Source: Nitrobacter winogradskyi (GTDB lineage: Bacteria > Pseudomonadota > Alphaproteobacteria > Rhizobiales > Xanthobacteraceae). From it: DNA of 37,683 bases. Made by a program: the position numbers and the translations under genes. Shown one piece after another: positions 1 through 8,479 of this stretch (its first letter is position 1; each line of letters starts with the position of its first letter). A model generated the notes under the pieces. That model saw only the letters and a list, made by a program, of their open reading frames with translations, searched no databases and was not told where the DNA came from. The stretch lies in NCBI RefSeq assembly GCF_006539545.1, contig NZ_BJNF01000035.1:1-37683 (forward strand), given 5' to 3'.

Positions 1-20
1 CTTCGCTCGAAAACGCTATA
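1..20. repeat. Family B repeat, end fragment
   Basis: The first 20 bases are the terminal segment of the family B element (cttcgctcgaaaacgctata), identical to the end of the full copy near 1081-1100. The rest of the element lies outside the window. Confidence 0.75.
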
Positions 21-49
21 GTTCGTTGAATCGACAATGTGCGTGAGCC

Positions 50-123
50 AGTGTGGTGGTTCAGAAGTTCGCTTCATTGCCCCATCGAGTCCGTCAAGCG
101 AACGTCTGAACCTAAACCACACT
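50..123. repeat. Long inverted repeat (hairpin 1)
   Basis: The arms 50-74 and 96-123 are complementary over about 24 pairs, with one mismatch and one 3-base bulge. The loop is 21 bases. The left arm contains agtgtggt then ggttcaga then gttcgctt, and the right arm mirrors it. The left arm resembles the left arm of the hairpin at 152-204, so the two may be diverged copies of one palindromic element. Confidence 0.6.
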
Positions 124-151
124 AAGATCATAAAGTTGCTAGTGTGCCTTT

Positions 152-204
152 GATTCCGAAGTTTGCATCAAAGGTTGCGGCAAGGGTATGCGAACTTCGG
201 AATC
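152..204. repeat. Inverted repeat (hairpin 2)
   Basis: The arms 152-167 (gattccgaagtttgca) and 189-204 match at 15 of 16 positions around a 21-base loop. The right arm covers a possible upstream ATG at 188 of the nucleotidyltransferase gene, which argues for the start at 218 instead. Confidence 0.6.
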
Positions 205-217
205 GGGACACCAGGAC

Positions 218-943
218 ATGCCGACCACTCCCACCAAAGCCATGGTTCTCGCCGCGGGCCTCGGCCTGCGCATGCGGCCGCTGACCGAACGGATGCCCAA
301 GCCGATGGTGCCCGTGGCCGGCAAGCCGCTGCTCGATCACGTGCTGGACAGGCTGGCCGACGCGGGCGTCAGCGAAGCTGTCGTCAACGTGCGCTATCTG
401 CCCGATCAGATCATCGACCATGTCGCGCAACGCGACCGGCCGAAGATCATCATCTCCGACGAGCGCGATCAGGTGCTGGGCACCGGCGGGGCGGTGGTGA
501 AGGCCTTGCCGCTGCTGGGCGATGCGCCGTTCTTCCATCTCAACGCCGACACGATATGGATCGACGGCGCGCGCCCCAACCTGACGCGGCTGGCCGAGAC
601 CTTTGATCCGGCACGCATGGACATTCTGCTGCTGATGGCGCCGACCGCGAGCAGCATCGGCTACAGCGGCAGCGGCGACTACGCCATGCTCCCCAACGGA
701 GCGCTTCGCAGGCGGCAAGAGAATCAGGTCGTGCCGTTTGTCTATGCGGGGGCCGCCATCCTGTCGCCCGCGCTGTTCGACGGCGCGCCGGCAGGCGAGT
801 TTCCGCTGACCGCGATATTCGACCGGGCGGGTGAGCGGGATCGGCTGTTCGGGCTGCGGCTCGACGGCGTCTGGATGCATGTCGGAACACCCGATGCGGT
901 CGATGCCGCGGAGAAAGCCGTGCTCGCGAGCCTCGACGCCTGA
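218..943 (+). CDS. MurU-like sugar-phosphate nucleotidyltransferase
   Basis: This 241-residue protein resembles N-acetylmuramate alpha-1-phosphate uridylyltransferase (MurU) of the anomeric cell-wall recycling route, which makes UDP-MurNAc from MurNAc-1-P and UTP. The N-terminal signature LAAGLGLRMRPLT (residues about 11-23) followed by PKPMVPVAGKPLL is the nucleotide-binding loop of this superfamily. HLNADTIW carries the metal-binding Asp. The family context fits, because in many alphaproteobacteria the gene lies between a MurNAc/GlcNAc kinase gene (amgK) and addB; the kinase gene would lie upstream of this window. An in-frame ATG at 188 would add ten residues, but it falls in the arm of an inverted repeat, so 218 is preferred by homology. 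Neither start has a well-spaced ribosome binding site. Another sugar-1-phosphate substrate is possible. Confidence 0.8.
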   Translation: MPTTPTKAMVLAAGLGLRMRPLTERMPKPMVPVAGKPLLDHVLDRLADAGVSEAVVNVRYLPDQIIDHVAQRDRPKIIISDERDQVLGTGGAVVKALPLLGDAPFFHLNADTIWIDGARPNLTRLAETFDPARMDILLLMAPTASSIGYSGSGDYAMLPNGALRRRQENQVVPFVYAGAAILSPALFDGAPAGEFPLTAIFDRAGERDRLFGLRLDGVWMHVGTPDAVDAAEKAVLASLDA

Positions 944-971
944 CGACCGCCTCTCAACCGGTCGCCGCACT

Positions 972-1100
972 TAGAGCATTTTCGCTTCTGATTGAATCAG
1001 AAGCGAAGCTCTGGACTGTTGTTTGACGCGTTTTCTTCACGCGAACCGGATTCCATCCTCGGGTCAAGCCCGAGGACATGCTTCGCTCGAAAACGCTATA
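972..1100. repeat. Family B palindromic repeat, full copy
   Basis: The copy begins with tagagca and a perfect hairpin (ttcgcttctgattgaatcagaagcgaa, about 981-1007, quoted in two halves: ttcgcttctg and cagaagcgaa). It continues through gacgcgttttcttcacgcga and a second hairpin (cctcgggtcaagcccgagg), and ends with cttcgctcgaaaacgctata. Similar copies lie at 13529-13654 and, inverted, at 16603-16732 and 37619-37683. It is open in the addB frame and would falsely extend that gene. Confidence 0.85.
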
Positions 1101-1145
1101 TCCTCCCCGTGTCATGATATGCCTGATCTCGAATCAGGATCTTTT

Positions 1146-4100
1146 ATGCGCGTCCGCAACATCCCCCCCTCGGTACCGTTCCTGCATACGGTCATCACCG
1201 CGCTGGTCGACGGCGAGCTGATCGAGGGATTCCGCCCGCGCGCGCAGCCCGAGCGGCTTGCCGAGGCCACGCTTTATCTGCCGACCCGCCGCGCCGGCCG
1301 CATGGCGCACGATATCTTTCTCGAGGTGCTGGATACCGACGCCGTAATCCTGCCGCGCATCGTCACGCTCGGCGACATCGACGAAGACGAACTGGCTTTC
1401 GCCCAGGCCGTCCCGCTGTCGCGCGAAACGCTCGAACTGCCGCCGGCGCTGGACGGGCTCGCGCGCCGCCTCGCGCTGGCGCAGCTTATCGACGCATGGG
1501 CGCGTCGGCTGAAACCCGGTGAGCCGGAGGAGCGGACGCCGCTGGTTCTCGGCGGCCCGGCCTCGACGCTGGCGCTTGCGGATGACCTCGCGCGGCTGAT
1601 GGACGACATGGCCACGCGCGGCGTGGACTGGCGTGCGCTCGACAGGCTGGTGCCCGAGGCGCTCGACCGCTATTGGCAGCTCACGCTCGATTTCCTGAAG
1701 ATCGCGCGCGACTACTGGCCGGTTCACCTTCAGGAGACCGGCCGGATCGAACCCGCGGCGCGGCGCGATCGCCTGATCGAGGCCGAAACCGCGCGTCTCG
1801 TCGCCCATCATGCGGGACCGGTGATCGCGGCGGGCTCCACCGGCTCGATGCCATCGACCGCGAAACTGCTGCATGCCATCGCCACGCTGCCGCAAGGCGC
1901 GGTCGTGCTGCCGGGGCTCGACACCGACCTCGATGAAGAGGCGTGGGAGTTGATCGGCGGCGTCAGGGATAAAACGAACGGTGCGTTCATCAGGCCGCCC
2001 GCCGCCGGTCATCCGCAGTTCGCGCTGCACGGCCTGCTCGCGCGCTTCGGCATCAAACGATCCGGGGTGAAAGCGCTCGGCTTCCCCGCGCGATACGGGC
2101 GCGAAATGCTGGCGTCCGAGGCGATGCGGCCGGCGGAGGCGACCGCGCAATGGCACACCCGGCTCGCCGAGCCCGAGGTCGCGGAGAAGATCGCGGCCGG
2201 ACTGCAAAACCTCGCCGTGATCGCGGCCGCCAATCCGGAAATGGAAGCGCTCGGCATCGCCGTCGCCATGCGCGAGGCGCGCGACCAGAACAGGACCGCG
2301 GCGCTGGTGACGTTCGACCGCGCGCTGGCGCGACGGGTGATGGCGGCGCTCGGCCGCTGGAATCTCGCCTTCGATGATTCGGGCGGCGATCCGCTGATGG
2401 ACACGCCTGCGGGAATCTTCGCACGGCTGGCCGCCGAAACCGCATGCAACGGTCTGGAGCCCCCGACCCTGCTGGCCTTGCTGAAGCACCCGCTGTGCCG
2501 GCTGGGACGCGCGGCCGGCGGCTGGTCGCGCGCCATCATGACGCTGGAGCTTGCGATCCTGCGCGGCACCCGGCCGCCACCGGGCGGCAAGGGTCTCGCG
2601 GACGAATTCGCGCGCTTTTGCGGCGAGCGCGAGAAGCTCGATCGCGGCGAAAGTTCCTCGCTGCATCGCAGCGAGCCCTGCGCTGCGCTGAAGCCGCATC
2701 ATCTCGATGATATCAGCGCCCTGATCGTGGCCCTGCGGGATGCGCTCGCGCCGCTCGAAGGCGATGGCCCACCCGCGTCGGCGGACTTCACCCTCCTCGC
2801 CATGCAGCACCGCCAGGCTATCGAAGCGTTATCCTGTGACGACGAAGGCGTCGCCGCCGCATTCGACGGCCAGCACGGCCGTGCGCTCATTGATGCTTTC
2901 GACGACCTGCGCGGGGCGGGCGAGCGCAGCGGCCTGACGGTCAGGATCGCGGACTACCCGGACACGTTCGAGGCCGCGTTCGGCGACCGCGTCGTGCGCC
3001 GGCCGCAGACGACATCGGCGAGCCTGCGCATCTACGGACCGCTGGAAGCGCGTCTGACCCAATGCGACCGCGTCATCCTCGGCGGGCTCACTGAAGGCGT
3101 CTGGCCACCCGCGCCGCCGACCGATCCCTGGCTGAGCCGGCCGATGCGGCACGAACTGGGGCTCGATCTTCCGGAACGGCGCATCGGACTGTCCGCGCAC
3201 GATTTCACGCAACTGCTCGGCGCCGGCGACGTCATCCTCAGCCATGCCGCCAAGACCGGGGGGTCGCCGGCGGTGGCGTCCCGTTTCCTGCATCGGCTCG
3301 AAGCCGTCGCGGGCGCGACACGCTGGGCAACTGCCAAACAAGCCGGCGCGCGATACATTCAGTATGCCGAAGCGCTCGACCGGCCCGACGAGGTCACGCC
3401 CATCGCGCAGCCCGAGCCGAAGCCGCCGCGCACGGCGCGGCCGACGCACCTGTCCGTGACCGCGATCGAGGACTGGCTGCGCGATCCCTATACCATCTAT
3501 GCCAGATACATCTTGAAGCTCCTGCCGCTGGAGGCCGTCGACATGCCGCTGTCGGCGGCGGACCGCGGCTCGGCGATTCACGACGCGCTCGGTGATTTCA
3601 CCAAACTTTATCCGGCCAACCTGCCCGACGATCCGGAAGACGTACTGCGCGCCATCGGCGAAATCCGTTTCGCGCCGCTGATGCAGCGGCCGGAAGCGCG
3701 CGCGCTGTGGTGGCCACGCTTCCAGCGCATCGCGGCATGGTTCGCGGGATGGGAGCTGACGCGGCGGACGCATCTGGTCAGGATCGACGCCGAGGTCAGC
3801 GGCAAAATCGAAATACCGATCGACGGCGATCGCAGCTTCATTCTGTCGGCGCGCGCCGACCGTATCGAACATCTCGGCGGCGGCCGCTTTGCCGTTCTCG
3901 ATTACAAGACCGGCAATCCTCCGAGCAGCAAACAGGTGCGGCTCGGCCTCTCGCCACAGCTCACGCTGGAATCCGCGATTCTTCGCAACGGCGGCTTCGC
4001 GGGCATTGCTCCCGGCGCATCGGTCAGCGAACTGGTCTATGTCCGGCTGAGCGGCAACAACCCTGCCGGCGAATCGAGACCGGTCGATCTCGATAACGGC

Positions 4101-4304
4101 AAAACCGCAACCCAGTCGCCGGATCAGGCGGCCGATCGCGCTCTTGAAGAACTCACCGCGCTGATCCGCGCTTTCGACGACGAGCAGCAGGGCTACGCAT
4201 CGCTCGACCTGCCGATGTGGAAAACCCGCTACGGCGCCTATGATGATCTCGCACGGATCAAGGAATGGTCGGCGGCCGGCGGACTTGGGTCGGAGGAATC
4301 GTGA
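1146..4304 (+). CDS. addB: Double-strand break repair protein AddB
   Basis: AddB is the partner of AddA in the AddAB helicase-nuclease, which resects double-strand DNA ends and recognises Chi-like sites, feeding RecA-dependent recombination (the role RecBCD plays in E. coli). The predicted 1052 residues match the alphaproteobacterial AddB size. The C-terminal PD-(D/E)XK nuclease domain shows the active-site stretch VLDYKTGNPPS near residue 915. LPTRRAGR lies near the N-terminus. The start at 1146 has AGGA at 1136-1139, six bases upstream. Upstream in-frame codons (TTG 1023, ATG 1119) only translate the family B repeat and the spacer. The stop overlaps the addA start by four bases (GTGA), implying coupled translation. 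Confidence 0.93.
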   Translation: MRVRNIPPSVPFLHTVITALVDGELIEGFRPRAQPERLAEATLYLPTRRAGRMAHDIFLEVLDTDAVILPRIVTLGDIDEDELAFAQAVPLSRETLELPPALDGLARRLALAQLIDAWARRLKPGEPEERTPLVLGGPASTLALADDLARLMDDMATRGVDWRALDRLVPEALDRYWQLTLDFLKIARDYWPVHLQETGRIEPAARRDRLIEAETARLVAHHAGPVIAAGSTGSMPSTAKLLHAIATLPQGAVVLPGLDTDLDEEAWELIGGVRDKTNGAFIRPPAAGHPQFALHGLLARFGIKRSGVKALGFPARYGREMLASEAMRPAEATAQWHTRLAEPEVAEKIAAGLQNLAVIAAANPEMEALGIAVAMREARDQNRTAALVTFDRALARRVMAALGRWNLAFDDSGGDPLMDTPAGIFARLAAETACNGLEPPTLLALLKHPLCRLGRAAGGWSRAIMTLELAILRGTRPPPGGKGLADEFARFCGEREKLDRGESSSLHRSEPCAALKPHHLDDISALIVALRDALAPLEGDGPPASADFTLLAMQHRQAIEALSCDDEGVAAAFDGQHGRALIDAFDDLRGAGERSGLTVRIADYPDTFEAAFGDRVVRRPQTTSASLRIYGPLEARLTQCDRVILGGLTEGVWPPAPPTDPWLSRPMRHELGLDLPERRIGLSAHDFTQLLGAGDVILSHAAKTGGSPAVASRFLHRLEAVAGATRWATAKQAGARYIQYAEALDRPDEVTPIAQPEPKPPRTARPTHLSVTAIEDWLRDPYTIYARYILKLLPLEAVDMPLSAADRGSAIHDALGDFTKLYPANLPDDPEDVLRAIGEIRFAPLMQRPEARALWWPRFQRIAAWFAGWELTRRTHLVRIDAEVSGKIEIPIDGDRSFILSARADRIEHLGGGRFAVLDYKTGNPPSSKQVRLGLSPQLTLESAILRNGGFAGIAPGASVSELVYVRLSGNNPAGESRPVDLDNGKTATQSPDQAADRALEELTALIRAFDDEQQGYASLDLPMWKTRYGAYDDLARIKEWSAAGGLGSEES

Positions 4305-7300
4305 AAGCGCCCCGCCCCGTTCATCCCGACGCCAGCGCGCGCCAGCAGCGCGCGTCCGATCCGGCCGCATCGGTGTTCGTGTCGGCCAATGCGGGATCTG
4401 GCAAGACGCACGTTCTCGTGCAGCGCGTAATCCGCCTTCTGCTCAACGACGTCGACCCCGCGCGCATCCTCTGCATCACCTTCACCAAGGCCGCCGCCGC
4501 GAACATGGCGGAGCGGGTGTTCTCCACGCTGGGTCACTGGGTCACGCTCGACGATGAGACCTTGAACGTGGCGCTGCGCGATGTCGGCATCGCGCAGCCC
4601 GGCGCGGGATGGCGCGAGCGAGCACGCAAGCTGTTCGCCTCCGCGCTCGAAACACCGGGCGGCCTGAAAGTGCAGACCATCCACGCGCTCTGCACGCGGC
4701 TATTGCAGCAGTTTCCTTTCGAGGCCGAAGTGCCGGCACGTTTTACCGTGCTCGACGAGCGCGACCAGACCGAAATGATGGAGCGCGCAAGCATCCATGT
4801 CATGCTTGACGCCGCGCAGAATCCGGACAGTCCGGCCGGCCGCGCGCTGCAATATGCCATGGGCGCGGAGGCCGACTCGACGCTGCGCGATGTCATCCGT
4901 CAGGCTTGCCTCCGCCGCGATCATGCCGTGGCGTGGACCGGGGATCGCGGCACCGGGCAAGCGGTCCGGGACGTCGCCGATGCGCTCGGCGTCGATCCGG
5001 ACGAGCGCGTCGAGGGCGTCGAGCGCGAGATGATCGACGGGCCGAACCTGCCGCGAAGCAAGTGGCTCGATACGGCGGCGCTGTTCGCAACAGGCAGTTC
5101 GAATGACATCAAACAATCTGAACGGCTGCGCGCCGCCCATGCGGAAGCGGGCGACGCCGCGCAGGCCGATCGCTACCTCGACGTCTTCCTGACCGCAGGC
5201 GGCAGCCCGCGCAAATCCTTCGTCACCAGGAAGATCAGCGATGTCAGGCCCGCCATCGCTGAAATGCTCGCCGATGAATGCCAGCGCGTGATCGCGCTGC
5301 TCGCACGCCGCTGCGCGATCAACATCCGCGACCGCACGCAATCCCTGCTCGTCATCGCCGCGGCGGTCGCCGCCCACTACCGGCGCGAGAAGCACGAACG
5401 CGGCCTGCTCGACTATGACGACCTGATCGACAAGACGCTTCGGATGCTGGAGCAGACCTCGCCCGGCTGGGTTCACTACAAGCTCGATCGCGGCGTCGAT
5501 CACGTGCTGATCGACGAGGCGCAGGATACCAGCCCCAAGCAATGGGACATCGTCGAGCGCATCATCGCGGACTTCACCACCGGCGAAGGCGCGCGCGAGG
5601 GCGTGCGCCGGACCGTGTTCGCGGTCGGCGACGAGAAGCAGTCGATCTTCTCGTTCCAGGGCGCGGCGCCGCGCGAATTCGACGAGCGGCGGCGCAAGCT
5701 GGAGAGGAAGTTTACCGATGCAAAACTTCCGTTCCGCAAGGAGGATTTCATCTACTCGTTCCGGTCCGGCAAAACGATCCTGGAATCGGTCGACCATGTG
5801 TTCCGCGATCCCGAAATCTACGCCAGCATCCATGCGGTCGGCGCTCACCCCGTGCACGAATCGCTGGCGGACGCCGCACCCGGCATCGTCGATCTCTGGA
5901 ATCTGGAGGAGCGGGACAAGCGCGAGGAGATCGAGGGCTGGCGCGCGCCGTTCGATGCGGTCACCGCAACCAGCCCCGAGGTCAAGCTCGCCCGACGCAT
6001 CCGCGACGAGATCAAGACGCTGATCGCGCAAGGCGCCATGACCGGGCATCTGGGCAACCGTCGCCCGCTCGGCCACGGCGACATCCTGGTGCTGGTGCGG
6101 CGGCGCGGCAACGCCTTCGACGCCGTCATCCAGGCGCTGAAGCAGTCCGGCATTCCGGTGGCCGGCGCGGATCGTCTTAAACTCACCGAGCATATCGCGA
6201 TCATCGACCTGATGAACCTTGCGGATGCGCTGCTGCTGCCACGGGACGATCTGGCGCTGGCGGTGGCGTTGAAAAGCCCGCTGTTCGGCCTCGACGACGA
6301 CGACCTGTTCAAGCTGGCGTGGCAGCGGGAGGGCTCGCTACGCGATGCGCTCGCCGGGCACGCGGCCGCCGGCGACAAATTCCGCGACGCCTTCGAACGC
6401 CTGAAGCGGTGCGAAAGTCGCGCCGCGCGCGACACGCCGTTCGCGTTCTTTGCGTGGCTTCTGGGCGAGGAAGCCGGACGGCGGCGGATCCTGCGCCGGC
6501 TCGGCCATGAAGCCAATGACGCGCTCGATGAGTTTCTTGAACTGGCGCTGACCTATGAGCGCAAGGCCCCCGCGTCGCTGCAAGGCTTCATGGCGTGGCT
6601 GCGCGCCGCCGATACCGAGGTGAAGCGCGACATGGAAATCTCGCGCGACGAGGTCCGCGTGATGACCGTGCACGGCGCCAAGGGGCTGGAGGCCTCGGTG
6701 GTGTTTCTCGCCGACACCTCGACTTCGCCGGCCGACACCGAGCGTCTCAGCCTGATCCGCATGGCGCGCGGCAACGCTCCCGCCGGCGTTGCCGGCGTGA
6801 CGATCTGGGCCGGCAGGAAGGCCGAGGATCCGCCTTGCGTGGCGCAGGCCCGCGCGGCCATGACCGCGGAAACCGAACACGAATATCGCCGCCTGCTTTA
6901 CGTCGCGATGACGCGCGCGGCGGACCGCCTGATCGTCGGCGGCTGCAAGCCGGCCAACCGCAAGGACGTTCGGGAATTGTCCTGGTACGACCTGATCGAG
7001 AAAGGTCTGGACGGTTCCGGCCTTGCGATGCAGGCGTTCGAAACCGCAAGCGGCAAGGTCAAGCGTTTCACCCGGCCAGATCACGATGATCCTGGATCGA
7101 ATCGATCCAGGATCATGAACGTGATCGATTCCAATATTTTAGAGCGGGATGCGGGCGGAAAACCGCTGCACACTTTTCCTCATCCCGCTCTAGAGGAAGC
7201 CGAACCGGATGCCGCGGGCCCGGCGCCGCCGGCGTCCCCCGGCGCTACCCCGATCGCGTTGCCGCCGTGGCTGCATCGCTCAGTCGGGCCGGAAGCACCC

Positions 7301-7906
7301 GCGCTCCGATCGCTGCGACCATCGGATGCCGACGAGGCCGCGCATCACCGCTCGCCGGCCGGCGTTGCCCCGGATCAGCGCCACCATGCGCGATTGCGCG
7401 GCACGCTGGTGCATCGCCTGCTGCAATCCCTGCCCGAGGTGCCGCGGGATCGACGCCGCGACGCGGCGCTGTCCTATCTCGCGCGCAACGCGAATGACTG
7501 GGACAAGGCCGAGCACGACGCGCTGGCGGCGCAGGTCGTGGCGGTGCTCGATGATGCGAGGTTCGGCCCCGTTTTCGCGGAGGGCAGCCGGGCCGAGGTC
7601 GCGATCGCCGGGCGGCTGAAGACGCGGCGGGGCGATCCCCTGCCGGTCTCGGGCCAGATCGACCGGCTCGTGGTCACTCCGCACGGGGTTCTGGTCGTCG
7701 ACTACAAGACCAGCCCCGCGTCTGCGAACCTGGCCGACGTTCCGCCCGCCTATATCCGCCAGCTCGCGCTCTATCGCGCGGTGCTCGCAGGCCTGTACCC
7801 GGAACTGCCCGTCAAGGCGGCGCTGCTCTGGACCGAGGCGCCTGAAATGATGGAGATTTCCGTCTCGACGCTGGATGCCGCCCTGGAAGCCATCATCTCG
7901 GTGTGA
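4301..7906 (+). CDS. addA: Double-strand break repair helicase AddA
   Basis: AddA is the superfamily 1 ATP-dependent helicase and nuclease subunit of AddAB. In order: Walker A NAGSGKT (residues 30-36), motif Ia CITFTKAAAANMAERV, Walker B LIDEAQDTSP (near 402), motif III VGDEKQSIFSFQGA (near 441), motif V VMTVHGAKGLE (near 786), motif VI LLYVAMTRAADRL (near 867), and the C-terminal nuclease with GTLVHRLL (near 1032), QIDRLV and VVDYKTSP (near 1132). The GTG start at 4301 is preceded by GGAGG at 4292-4296 and overlaps the addB stop; an ATG at 4265 is possible but lies inside addB. Residues about 927-965, in the helicase-nuclease linker, are encoded by a palindromic repeat (7079-7193) inserted in frame. 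Predicted length is 1201 residues. Confidence 0.93.
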   Translation: MKAPRPVHPDASARQQRASDPAASVFVSANAGSGKTHVLVQRVIRLLLNDVDPARILCITFTKAAAANMAERVFSTLGHWVTLDDETLNVALRDVGIAQPGAGWRERARKLFASALETPGGLKVQTIHALCTRLLQQFPFEAEVPARFTVLDERDQTEMMERASIHVMLDAAQNPDSPAGRALQYAMGAEADSTLRDVIRQACLRRDHAVAWTGDRGTGQAVRDVADALGVDPDERVEGVEREMIDGPNLPRSKWLDTAALFATGSSNDIKQSERLRAAHAEAGDAAQADRYLDVFLTAGGSPRKSFVTRKISDVRPAIAEMLADECQRVIALLARRCAINIRDRTQSLLVIAAAVAAHYRREKHERGLLDYDDLIDKTLRMLEQTSPGWVHYKLDRGVDHVLIDEAQDTSPKQWDIVERIIADFTTGEGAREGVRRTVFAVGDEKQSIFSFQGAAPREFDERRRKLERKFTDAKLPFRKEDFIYSFRSGKTILESVDHVFRDPEIYASIHAVGAHPVHESLADAAPGIVDLWNLEERDKREEIEGWRAPFDAVTATSPEVKLARRIRDEIKTLIAQGAMTGHLGNRRPLGHGDILVLVRRRGNAFDAVIQALKQSGIPVAGADRLKLTEHIAIIDLMNLADALLLPRDDLALAVALKSPLFGLDDDDLFKLAWQREGSLRDALAGHAAAGDKFRDAFERLKRCESRAARDTPFAFFAWLLGEEAGRRRILRRLGHEANDALDEFLELALTYERKAPASLQGFMAWLRAADTEVKRDMEISRDEVRVMTVHGAKGLEASVVFLADTSTSPADTERLSLIRMARGNAPAGVAGVTIWAGRKAEDPPCVAQARAAMTAETEHEYRRLLYVAMTRAADRLIVGGCKPANRKDVRELSWYDLIEKGLDGSGLAMQAFETASGKVKRFTRPDHDDPGSNRSRIMNVIDSNILERDAGGKPLHTFPHPALEEAEPDAAGPAPPASPGATPIALPPWLHRSVGPEAPALRSLRPSDADEAAHHRSPAGVAPDQRHHARLRGTLVHRLLQSLPEVPRDRRRDAALSYLARNANDWDKAEHDALAAQVVAVLDDARFGPVFAEGSRAEVAIAGRLKTRRGDPLPVSGQIDRLVVTPHGVLVVDYKTSPASANLADVPPAYIRQLALYRAVLAGLYPELPVKAALLWTEAPEMMEISVSTLDAALEAIISV
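7079..7193. repeat. Family A palindromic repeat inside addA
   Basis: This 115-base element has two hairpins: one around atcctggatcgaatcgatcc and one formed by agagcgggatg with catcccgctct. It is the inverted form of the copies at 14418-14534 and 35015-35133, which lie between or at the ends of genes. Here it is read through in the addA frame without a stop and adds about 38 residues to the linker between helicase and nuclease domains. Confidence 0.88.
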
Positions 7907-8001
7907 GAAACCTTGACCCGGGAAGATCGCCTTCTTAACTACATCCGCAGTTTCAAGCGCATTCTTTCGTCGCGCATCTCATCGAGACAACGAGGTATTC
8001 C

Positions 8002-8322
8002 ATGGCTGTTGGCAAGGTTTCGGACGCCAATTTCGAAGCGGAAGTGCTCAAGGCGACTGGCCCGGTCGTGGTTGATTTCTGGGCGGAGTGGTGCGGCCCC
8101 TGCCGCATGATCGGCCCGGTGCTGGACGAAATCTCCAGCGCCATGGGCAGCAAGGTCAAGATCGTGAAGCTGAACGTCGACGAAAGCCCGAGGACGGCCT
8201 CGAAATACGGCGTGATGTCGATTCCCACTTTGATGATCTTCAAGGACGGCGAACTGGCCTCACGTCAGGTCGGCGCGGCGCCGAAGCAGAAACTGGAGCA
8301 ATGGATCACGGCCACGGTGTGA
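8002..8322 (+). CDS. trxA: Thioredoxin 1
   Basis: This is a classical 106-residue cytoplasmic thioredoxin, a disulfide reductase recharged by thioredoxin reductase. The active site is WCGPC at residues 30-34 in the usual DFWAEWCGPC context, and the cis-proline loop reads SIPT near residue 75. The gene follows addA by 95 bases in the same direction, an arrangement common in alphaproteobacteria. It has its own weak ribosome binding site (gaggt, about seven bases before ATG). A strong terminator follows, so it ends the operon. Confidence 0.96.
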   Translation: MAVGKVSDANFEAEVLKATGPVVVDFWAEWCGPCRMIGPVLDEISSAMGSKVKIVKLNVDESPRTASKYGVMSIPTLMIFKDGELASRQVGAAPKQKLEQWITATV

Positions 8323-8347
8323 TCTTTTCTCGCTTTGAGTTTTGCGG

Positions 8348-8376
8348 ACGGCCGGTTCATCACCGGCCGTTTTTGT
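8348..8376 (+). terminator. Rho-independent terminator after trxA
   Basis: The arms acggccggt (8348-8356) and accggccgt (8362-8370) form a perfect 9-base-pair stem with a 5-base loop, followed by a T-rich tract (ttttgttt). It lies 26 bases past the trxA stop, between convergent trxA and folC. Confidence 0.85.
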
Positions 8377-8419
8377 TTGGGTGAGGAGAACGTTGAGGTC
8401 AGGGCGCGCCTTCCCTTCT

Positions 8420-8449
8420 CGTCATGCCCTGCTTTATGCCGGCATGACG
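8420..8449. repeat. Family D short palindrome
   Basis: The arms cgtcatgcc and ggcatgacg form a 9-base-pair stem. The same cgtcatg ends occur in the copies at 13496 and 26054. It lies in the convergent gap between trxA and folC. No T tract follows on either strand, so it is called a repeat rather than a terminator. Confidence 0.55.
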
Positions 8450-8479
8450 ACCGAGATGCACCCATTCGAGCACCGAATT

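Noticed and set aside
1023-1145. N-terminal extension of AddB by 41 residues
   Set aside because: The extra codons translate the family B repeat and spacer; the ATG at 1146 has a well-spaced ribosome binding site and matches the start of the conserved protein.
1134-2810. Long antisense open frames opposite addB, addA, trpB and others
   Set aside because: They are Arg/His/Gln-rich shadows of high-GC genes, with no recognisable domain or ribosome binding site.
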